From: Hydractinia symbiolongicarpus
Lineage: Eukaryota; Cnidaria; Hydrozoa; Anthoathecata; Hydractiniidae
Direction of reading: 5' to 3'
Length of the DNA: 64,000 bases
Assembly: GCF_029227915.1 (NCBI RefSeq)
Contig: NC_079876.1
Span: 26,139,828-26,203,827 of the forward strand
The number at the start of each line of letters is the position of its first letter. Within the stretch, counting starts at the first letter, position 1. Shown one piece after another: positions 55,629 to 64,000 of the stretch. The translations under genes were made by a program, and so were the position numbers. The notes below the pieces were generated by a model that saw only the letters and a list, made by a program, of their open reading frames with translations, was not told the origin of the DNA and did no database searches.

Positions 55629-57521
55629 AGATTGCAGCGTCGATCTCACAACTGATATAGCTTGCTTTTCACACTTAACATTTGCAACAATGTGCAGAGG
55701 ATCATTAGATCGAATTTCTTAACATTTTTCGAACTTGTCGTCGGAAACTGAACTGTTAGCCATCTTATGAAGTTATAGATTTGTGTTTTTTGTACTTGTG
55801 CTAAACTTCACTAACGTTGGCGATGCATCATAAGGTTTGGTACTCTTTGCACGTCTGAATGCATGCGATAAACATACTCAATCGCTCAGTGAGTGCGTCT
55901 TTGGGGCGCACATAGTTTAATCTCTCTTAGAAGTCAAAATTTAGGAAATATTTTGTTCCGTATAATACTATATCTTATCTTTTTTCTTTCTTGTGAAATT
56001 TCAACCCTTATTTTTTAAATATTATTCTCACAAAAAGTTTTTGCGAATGGAGAAAGTAATACTTAGATGCGCAGCGAGGACCAAGCCGGAATAGATTGAT
56101 AGAGTATGTTTGTTCTCAACCATGTTAAAATATTCCCACGAAAGATGGCACAATGCGCAGACGAAGAAAAAAATATTAAGTTGGAGTCTGCATAAAATCA
56201 AATCGGATGTATGTTAGAAGGTAAACAAGTTTAATATACTCTTTCAAACCTTCTTCAAACATTTGTTTGTTTATGGTAAGGACCTGATAAAAACAAACTT
56301 TAATCTGATCTCTCAAGATGGGAAAATATTTTCTTCACACAAAGACGAAATACACTTTCATTGTACACAAAATGAAACGAAAAAAAAAATGTTTAAGTTT
56401 TATCCAAAAATTTTTGGAAACCAAGCTGATCAAGACTCGCTTCCTCAATTTAATAATTGTAAATATGTAGTTCAAATTATAAATACATGCTGTATAAACA
56501 AGACAAGGAGTAACTGTTTGTTTTATTTTCTGATATATCACGAGACATGTTCAAAAGCGATGATGATTTACTTTAAAAGTCCAGCAAGAAGAATTGCGAA
56601 TATTTATGTTTTCATTATTTTTTGCTTGCTCTAAATGTTTTCACTCGCATTTCCGAGGCTCTCTATTTTTTGCTATTAGGACATGTCCGCGAAAGAAAGA
56701 GAAAATTCCTGAGAGCAAGGTTCAAAAACTTAAGTTTTAAACTCGCCCAGGAGAAATTGACTTATTTTGAGAGCTTTGATAGCCTGGTGAGATTTTGATC
56801 CTTTTTTCGAGCGGTTCACTCAACCTCGTCCCCAGGGGTTCATGCCCTTTTAACATCGAGGTCCGCGGCGAAGAAATTATTAGCCGTCAAGTGAGCGCTA
56901 GCAGCTTTGACATCAGACAACAAACCTTTAGCACAAAGATGTGGTTTATTGACAACAATTTGGGTGTGACACATTTAAAAAAAAAATAATTCAAAAATTT
57001 TTTCCTAAATCTTAGAACAATTATAAATAAAAAGCACTCTAATTAATACAGACATGCAATCTAGGGCTGTGCTGTTACTAAAATTAAAGCCAGTAGTTGT
57101 ATATTGAAAAAACATGCTATTTTATGTAATTTGAAATGGAAAAGCACCCAAAATATAATGAAGCATTTATTATTAATGTTTAGGTCTAAAACCTAACTCA
57201 TTTTTCACGCTTAATCCTAATAGTTTCACGTTGTATTTGTCTTCATCCTCTTTAAAGTAAACATTATATGTTTTTTTATCATAAGTAGTCTAGCCTCATA
57301 AATTATTTTCACGGGTTTAATTACTGCGTTGCGGTAGATAATATGAGATAATACAACATCATATGTTTTATCCAGTCTCGTTTTGGCATAGGATTTTATT
57401 GACGATATTTAATACATTTTTACATGAAGTTTAACAGTTTATCGTGCAAAATATTCAAAACTAATCGTTAGCCTGTAAATATTTTGTGCCCCCTTTACAC
57501 CAAGTGGCTATTCCGTTAACA
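55629..57521. other. Intergenic, no supportable gene
   Basis: An open frame at 56263-56634 (plus) would encode 123 residues rich in Lys, Phe and Ile with no recognised motif; it is most likely chance in AT-rich DNA. A caacctcgtccccaggg motif at 56821-56837 belongs to a word seen elsewhere in the window. Confidence 0.45.
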
Positions 57522-57545
57522 TTTTGGTAAGTCGACTTACCAAAA
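57522..57545. repeat. Perfect 24-bp palindrome
   Basis: The 24 bases are their own exact reverse complement, centred on gtcgac, with outer ttttggtaa/ttaccaaaa halves and no loop. Confidence 0.85.
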
Positions 57546-57689
57546 AAATGGGTAAGTTGTCCACGTATTACTTCCTGGGTATGTAGGAGATAACATATTC
57601 AACATGCGTTGAACCTATGTACTTTGCCAAACCTTGTGGAGGATTCTCATTTTCCTCATGCCCCGCTTTCAGCACACCATAAGCCTAGA

Positions 57690-57990
57690 CTCTAAACTAC
57701 AGTGTAGCATGTTGTAAAGTGTACTAGGCTGTAGTACAGTGTGGTAGCCTGTAGTAGAGCGTGTTTCTCTGTTGTAGAGTACAGTAGCCTGTAGTAGAGC
57801 GTAGTAGGCTGTAGTAGAGTGTAGTAGGCTGTAATAGCCTGTATTAGAGCGACGTAGGCTATAGCAGAGCTTAGTAGAGCGTAGTAGAGCGTAGTAGAGC
57901 GTATTTCTCTGTAGTAGAGCGTATTTTTTTGTATAAAGGCGTAGTAGATAGGTGCATTTCTTTGTAGCAGACTGTAGTAGGGCGTCTCTT
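57690..57990. repeat. Degenerate gtagtagagc/gtagtaggct minisatellite
   Basis: Words of the form gtagtagagcgtagtaggctgt recur irregularly, about 10-20 bp apart, over 300 bp, with occasional atttctctgtagt insertions. No coding potential is seen. Confidence 0.75.
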
Positions 57991-58678
57991 TCTAGCGGTG
58001 TGCAACATAGTTATCCACTTTTAGCATGTGTGTGAAAAGCTAAATATAATATTTTTCTATTCCCTCAAAGTGAGGAGGTGCAAAGCGCATTTATTTAAAT
58101 GGCTACCATAGCCCTCCAATACAGCAAAAAGCAATGTATTTCCTTAGAACTATGAGTGAAGCTAAGTGGTCACTATTACGCTAGTATTTATACACATGTC
58201 GTCAATTCCTCACAAGATATTATGCTTAAATTGAGTTTCCAGTTGATTCTTAAATGTCTCGTTTGTGTTAAGTTGATATTTCAGTACTTTTGAACTGAAA
58301 CTTGGCAGATAGGCCCGAAATGTCACCCATACTTCATAATTAGGAGTATTATTACAGTTATGCGACATATTATGATTATGTTACGTTGGTTATGGCCTGT
58401 CTACGGGGAAATATGCATTTGTTATGTAGCGATAGAGAGTATTGTTAGTGTCAGGTGGAATACTATGCCAGATTAAGTTGGTTATGGTCTATGTACAGTG
58501 AAATATGCTTGTGTTGAATGTCGGATCCATTTGGTTGGGGTAATTCAATCGACGGGTGTCGTACGTTTTATGTTGGTACAAATACAAAGCGGTAAAACTT
58601 TATATTGCATGTCGTGTGTTGGGTACAGTTGAGCCAGTGTTAAATGGAGTCAACAACGCCCACGAAATAGTGCATTAA

Positions 58679-59434
58679 CCCTATTCGGTCCGGGGTTTTT
58701 CGAACATACTATGACCGGGGGGGGGGGGGGGGGGGGGCGGATTCCGCCCCCCCCTCAATAACTTTTCATAGGGTTGTTCAAATTAAATCAAACTTGGCAC
58801 ACTTATAGCACGTCATAAAATGAACAAAATGGCGCCAATAAACTTTTGCTTGCGTCAGCACATTTTCTGTGACGTCATCAGAAGCTTGAAAATTGTTAAA
58901 AATGCCACCATCTGCTTGAAATATAATTACTTTTGTTCTAGAGCGATTTCTTACATTCTGTTTGAAGTTTCTGAAAGCTAAATAAAAGTTATTTAACATA
59001 TCTTCCGGTTTTTACATGGATCGGATAAAAAATTGCCAAAACTTGCCCGAAAATCTGTTTTTTTCTGATTTTCGGGTAAAATCCGACAAAATCGGGAAAT
59101 CGGATTAGTCACGTGTTCAAATTATTCCAAATGATTCTTCTTGATGAAACAAAGTTGTGTTGCAAGTTTCAAATTCTAAGGATAATCCTAACAGGAGTTA
59201 TTATATTTTCCCCCTTATAAGGATTTCATAGAGATTTTTAGGGGTAGTTTCGAGTAATGGCCAATATCAAAGCCTCTGAAAGGTATGGGACCTAAAAAAT
59301 TAGCAAGCAGGTGTCTAATAGATAAATGTTGAAACTCAGTAAGTATCATAGCCATATAACAAAGTAATCAGGAGTTATTAAAAAAAACCGTCAGGGGGGG
59401 CGGAATCCGCCCCCCCTCCTCGGACCGAATAGGG
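58679..59434. mobile_element. piggyBac-type MITE (756 bp, TTAA-flanked)
   Basis: TTAA occurs at 58675-58678 and 59435-59438. Between them the element starts ccctattcggtccg and ends with its exact reverse complement. TTAA duplication and CCC/GGG termini are hallmarks of piggyBac elements. Just inside each end is a near-palindromic G-run/C-run block (ggggcgga-tccgcccc); the left one adjoins a 21-base G homopolymer. No transposase is encoded, so it would depend on one in trans. Confidence 0.7.
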
Positions 59435-59454
59435 TTAATAGTTTTGCGATGAAT

Positions 59455-60240
59455 ACAAAAATCTTAGCAACAGAAATGTGAATACTTGATGTTTATGCGA
59501 CTCTAAATATTCTTATGTGCTTTTGCGTCCTTAAAGAAGAAAATGATCCAAAATGATTTTCGTTGCAAATAATTGTATTTTATGCTGTTTTTGTGCTAAA
59601 CACGAGTTTTAGCAACAAAAAATTGAAAAATCGGTGTTTATGCGACTCTAAATATTCTTATGTGTTTTTGCGTCCCTAAATAACAAAAATGATCCGAGAT
59701 ATGCAAAATACGGAGCTTTTCTGCAAATAATGGTTTTTATGTAGTTTTTATGATAAACACGAGTTTTAGCAACAAAAATGTGGAAAATCGGTGTTTATGC
59801 GACTTTAAATATTCTTATGTGTTTTTGCGTCCCTAAATAACAAAAATGATCTGAGATATGCAAAATACGGAGCTTTTCTGCAAATAATGGTTTTTATGTT
59901 GTTTTTATGATAAAGAGAAGTTTTAGCACCAAAAATGTGGAAAATCGGTGTTTATGCGACTTTAAATATTCTGATGTGCTTTTGCGTCCTTAAACAACAA
60001 AAATATTCCGAAATATGCAAAGTACCGATTTTTTCTGCAAATAATGGTTTTTATGTTGTTTTTATGATAAAGACAAGTTTTAGCACCAAAAATGTGGAAA
60101 ATCGGTGTTTATGCGACGTTTAAGATTTTTATGTGCTTTTGCGACCCTAAATTAGGATCGGATATGCAAAATATAGTTAAACTCGGCTTTTTCCTGTGAA
60201 TTTATAAATTTAAGGCTGTTTCGAGGACATTCGAGTATAA
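59455..60240. repeat. Tandem repeat, five units of about 157 bp
   Basis: The word gtttatgcgac recurs at 59491, 59636, 59793, 59950 and 60107 (periods 145, 157, 157, 157). Each unit also has ttatgtg-ttttgcg, a gatatgcaaa-ta block and a gcaaataatggttttta block. The inner units are very similar. It begins about 20 bp after the MITE. Confidence 0.9.
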
Positions 60241-62375
60241 ACTAACAATTTTTGCATATTTTTACTGTTTGATGACTGTGCGATGTTAGATTTGTTGGCT
60301 TGGCTGGTCCATTATGCGGTTTTCGGCTATCTTTTACAGCAGCATCGGGTTTGACAAGTACGAAGCGCGAAGTAGAAATTCCCACGATATCGCGGTTCAA
60401 GGACTGTTTATCTGCAGCTTTTTTGCAAGTTATAGGCGAGAACTTAAGTAAAACTTGCTCCATAGGTATATTTAAACTGGTAAAGATACCAGTAAAACAC
60501 CAGGTCAAAAATTGAAACCTCCAACCTTTTTCGTTTAGTTTTGAGACAGGACTGGGATCGAAGTTAGTAATACTAGATGCGCACGTTAAGGGGGAGGGGC
60601 TTTGTCTCAAGGTTAGCCTACCATTGATAAATTTTTTTATGGCTACAAAACCGGTTGGTAGAGTTACGCTTTACTGACTTCCACGTAATTTACCCATGTG
60701 AAAAATGTTTGCCGGGACATGTAAAACTGTCGTTTGTTGTTGGCAAATGCACACACCAACAGTGTGGCCAGTCAATTTTTATCTTTTTTCACACTAACGA
60801 ATGAAAAAACAACAAAGAAAATGTACTGCTTTAATTGCAACAAGAAAACAATTCGCTCTATTTTAAAAATATCCGCGTTACCAAACTGATTTCCCTCTGA
60901 TGATGCAAGGCGAAAACAAAAATAAAAAAACAAAATGGCAAATCAAGGATGACTAAACACGTTTATTTTTAAGCAACACGATTCAAATCCTTTAAAAGTC
61001 GAAGCAAAAGGTTCTACTTCATGCAAGTCTCATACGAACGTTTAAAACAACAGTTTCATTTCGATCGGCGCAGCATCTCTGATTGAGCAAAAAGCATGGT
61101 AATTTGGCCTTTTCAGAAATTATATTCACGCAGTTAAAGCCGCGCGAAAAAATAGATACGCACAAAATATCTTTGTTCTCAAAATTAAAATTGTGCGAAA
61201 TTCACATTTCTTCCGCATTGGCAGCTTTCTAACCTATTTACTGTTTACTTTTTATGGGAACGTGACACGATGTTTTAATGTTTCTATTAATATTGAACAT
61301 TTATATTCTCTTACAATTCACAGAAAAATAAATGGGCGAAAATTAGAAGCGCGAAATCAATATTAGCGCGATAAATTTAAGATACTTATTTATATTGACA
61401 AGATTGTGGACAGGAAAGACGTTGTTGTTTGGTGCCAACAAAATAAAGGACCCTGACATGTGAGTGAGTTCTCCTGGTTTTCTTTCGAATTTTTTGATTT
61501 TGAGGTTGGCTATGAACCACGAGAGTAAACAAAAACAAAAAAATAAACATTTTTTGAATTGTTGTTTCTATGGTAATACAAAAACATTATCTACACGTTG
61601 CAATCACTTATATGCAAAATTAACAAAAAATATAAAAAACAGACCAGATATACGTGTAAGGCTGCAACGGGAGAAAATTTTTAGACAAGAAGGAGCAACT
61701 GGTTCATGCGGCTCTTGGTTAGACAATTTTAAAACGACGGGATATACTTTTACATTGTTTCCAATGATCGCCTAGCGACTAAAGCCGACTGAACCAATCA
61801 TGCAACAAGTCATATAAATTGTAGCCAATCACGCTAAGAATCAAAATAACCCTAACCAATCAGATCAACTAAATTCGATTCAGTACGCAGTCTTCTTCTG
61901 GCTACCCAAATTCAAGAGTTATGAAAAATGTTCTAAAATGTCATTAAAAAAATTCAGGATAATATTAACTACAGTGTTAAAAGTATAAAAACAATGATTT
62001 TGGTTAATATGATAGCGGTACGATGCAAGATCTTGCGTTTGAATCTTCTACGAATAAGAAAAAGCAGTTGAAGCTACCAGAGACAGACCATAGATTTGAA
62101 CTAACAAGACAACATCGCTATATCTCTCCAGAAATTTCTATTGACAACCTTTATTGATTTATTGATATTTTCTATCCTTCCAACGCACAAGTTTTGTTTT
62201 GATTACACCAGATGAGCAATGAATTATCCAAAAAATATTTCAAAAAAAGAAATTTCATGTGTTTCTAGAAAAATCAGTGTGAAACAGTGACTTTTAAAAA
62301 TAATGCATGCCGGTAACATTTCAGTTTAAATTCTTCGCTCCTGCGTAACTCCCGTTGAAATTAAGGAAATATTAA
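60241..62375. other. Intergenic, no supportable gene
   Basis: A patch of higher GC at about 60242-60610 has overlapping open frames on both strands (122 residues minus, 71 residues plus) with no recognised motif. It could be a remnant of a coding repeat. The rest is AT-rich with nothing recognisable. Confidence 0.4.
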
Positions 62376-62381
62376 TTTATT
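62376..62381 (-). terminator. Candidate poly(A) signal of the PIK3R-like gene
   Basis: AATAAA on the minus strand about 180 nt past the stop codon. Confidence 0.4.
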
Positions 62382-62561
62382 CTAAAGAATTTCTACAGCC
62401 TGTAACGTCGTTCTCACATAATATCAATAACAGCCTCACACCACCGCTTAAATAAATTTCTGTTTATGTCAGCATTACGTCATGTCAAGAACTAAATCTC
62501 TATACTGTCAGCATTTAGGTTATCTTGAAAAACACACTACTTGCGCATGATTTAAAAGAGT

Positions 62562-63824
62562 TTACTCATAAATAGGTTCGTCGCCAGTGTGTTCAAGAAA
62601 TCGGTACGGAGTTTGTAGCGTGGTGTCTAAATTTTTGTTGTGCATGCGAAGAGACTGATTGTGATAGTGGTTAATTAGCTCGTGCAGTGTTTTATATATG
62701 TTGTGCGGTTCCGCGAAACCATAACCGTTTGGTCCTTGTAATACCGGAACATGCTTGATGACGCTGTCGTGTCTAAAACAAAAGAAGTGACCTTTTTAAC
62801 CATAGCCACGCTGCCATAATGGACTGACAAGTAACAGCTGCATAGTTACAGAAATGAACGTTAAACATATTTGTTATCAAATGAGAAAAGCTCGAATGAT
62901 ACATCTCTTTAATAATAGCCTAGCCATATTTTGTCTGTCTCTGCGTGGACCCCCCGCTGAGTTAGAAAATCGTGCTACGGAAACACGAATATCAAAAGCG
63001 ATATATTTTTATCCACTTTGTTGCGACGGGTAAATTTAAAGGACGGGCGACCACATGGATCTTTCCACGGGCTAACGACTAGTCTCTTTAATAATAGCCG
63101 TATTTTGTCTGTCTCTGCTCAGGTCCCCCGTTGAGTTGGAAAAACGTGTTTCGGAAACACGAATATCAAATGCGATATAATTTATTCTACTTTGTTGCGA
63201 CGGGTAAATTTAAAGGACGGGCGATCCCGTGGATTTTCCCAGGGGCTAACGAATAGTCTCTTTAAAAATAGCCGTATTTTGTATGTCTGCCGCGAAAGAC
63301 GCGCCCTTTTAAGGAAACACAAAATGCGATATATACAGGACAGGCGACCCGGTGTATTTTTCCACGGGTAACGTCTAGTCTATATTATAAAACCCGTATG
63401 CGCAAAATGGTACCGCAAGTACGAGACGCACGCAATGCTGTATAAAAAGGACGGGCGAACCCGTGGATTTTTCCACGGGCCACCGACTAGTATAACATAC
63501 ACGTCAGGTGTAATGAGGCTAAAAAATCTAACTAATTAATATACGACGACTGTGAGAAACGTTAGTATACCGTGGCAGGTTTATCACAACTTTTCGTGTA
63601 AACATAATTTCTTAGACAAGGCTATGGAAGATCTTGTTCTTAAAGGAGCAAACTTTTAAACTTATTTTAATAATTTAGGATCTAGTCAAAACAACGCAAT
63701 ATCGGCCTCGTGTAAAACATGCACGATGACTTACACAAGCGTTATCACGTAGGGATAATTCGAACTTTCGCGAACAAAGAAAGTCCCGTTAGGTTTATTC
63801 TCCAGCATTCTGGTAATTTCATTC
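62562..63824 (-). CDS. PIK3R: PI3-kinase regulatory subunit (p85-like), last two exons, 5' part off the window
   Basis: Class I PI3K regulatory subunits bind phosphotyrosine proteins through SH2 domains and recruit the p110 catalytic subunit to membranes. Two minus-strand exons are visible. 63824-63735 (90 nt) encodes the front of an SH2 domain with KPNGTFFVRES, including the phosphotyrosine-binding arginine. 62772-62562 (211 nt with TAA) encodes the back half with GYGFAEPHNIY, LHELINHYHNQSL and HNKNLDTTL. The phase across the 962-bp intron agrees. GYGFAEP plus the HY-xx-SL-xx-HN pattern is characteristic of the C-terminal SH2 of p85/p55. A tail of about 15 residues ends in EPIYE. The intron holds the Helitron-like array. 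The rest of the gene lies to the right of the window. Confidence 0.85.
62904..63490 (+). mobile_element. Head-to-tail array of four Helitron-like non-autonomous units
   Basis: Units are 62904-63082 (179 bp), 63083-63256 (174), 63257-63378 (122) and 63379-63490 (112). Each starts TC (tctctttaa-aatagcc or tctatattataaaaccc) and ends CTAG (ATAG in unit 2). A ccacggg-type hairpin lies shortly before the end; the clearest is cccgtgga/tccacggg in unit 4, 7 bases before CTAG. The array is flanked by A on the left and T on the right, as expected for Helitron insertion between A and T. No coding sequence. It lies in the intron between the two PIK3R exons. Confidence 0.75.
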
Positions 63825-64000
63825 CTGAAAAAAAAAATAATATTTGTGAGTATGTGACTTGAGGACACCAGCATTGAACCTTCTCTCTTACGTTCCAATG
63901 CTGCGTGTGGCGAACATTGGTGAGGTTTTAACATCGCAGCCTAAAAAGCTTTGGTTATGGGTTTTTTTCAAGCAGATAAAACCTTTCTTTCAACGCTTAT

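Noticed and set aside
55528-55722. Open frame overlapping the GPCR 3' end
   Set aside because: It is in another frame of the receptor coding sequence, with no start context or motif of its own.
56263-56634. 123-residue open frame downstream of the GPCR
   Set aside because: The composition is that of random AT-rich DNA, with no domain or membrane topology that convinces.
60242-60610. Overlapping open frames on both strands
   Set aside because: Neither strand shows a family signature or splice context; kept only as an intergenic remark.

Overview
The window is animal nuclear DNA: AT-rich, with intron-dense genes using ordinary GT-AG junctions and with many interspersed and tandem repeats. The style (about 35% GC, many short introns with T-rich acceptors, conserved signalling genes, tRNA-headed SINEs, Helitron, piggyBac and Ty1/copia elements) suggests a cnidarian or similar marine invertebrate. 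The species cannot be fixed from the sequence alone.

Four protein genes can be supported. (1) 2859-26707, plus strand: a complete phosphatidylinositol 4-kinase III alpha gene (PI4KA). I assembled 36 exons whose phases all agree, giving a 1968-residue protein that ends in a complete lipid-kinase domain. (2) 32218-53119, plus strand: a complete cyclin-G-associated kinase / auxilin gene (GAK). It has 24 phase-consistent exons and 1225 residues, in the order protein kinase, PTEN-like domain, C2, AP-2/clathrin-binding linker, J domain. (3) 54786-55628, plus strand: a single-exon class A GPCR of 280 residues with no assigned ligand. (4) 62562-63824, minus strand, continuing off the right edge: the last two exons of a PI3-kinase regulatory subunit (PIK3R, p85-like), encoding the C-terminal SH2 domain.

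Mobile and repeated DNA fills the introns and intergenic stretches. A decayed antisense Ty1/copia element (34719-38384) lies in GAK intron 1 and lacks gag and protease. A head-to-tail array of four short Helitron-like units (62904-63490) lies in the PIK3R intron. A 756-bp TTAA-flanked piggyBac-type MITE (58679-59434) lies between the GPCR and PIK3R. There are also at least three tRNA-headed repeat families, two perfect 18-bp-arm hairpins, and many tandem arrays. The most ordered of these is a 29-bp minisatellite with a 171-bp higher-order repeat (50047-50619). Several arrays begin at or just after intron 5' splice sites.

Functionally, PI4KA makes the plasma-membrane PI4P pool, class I PI3K (PIK3R subunit) acts further down the same lipid pathway, and GAK binds phosphoinositides through its PTEN-like/C2 module while uncoating clathrin vesicles. 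The neighbourhood therefore has a phosphoinositide flavour, though this may be chance. I found no rRNA, CRISPR array or intact mobile-element gene, and no clear novel multi-gene system. The most unusual content is repeat architecture.
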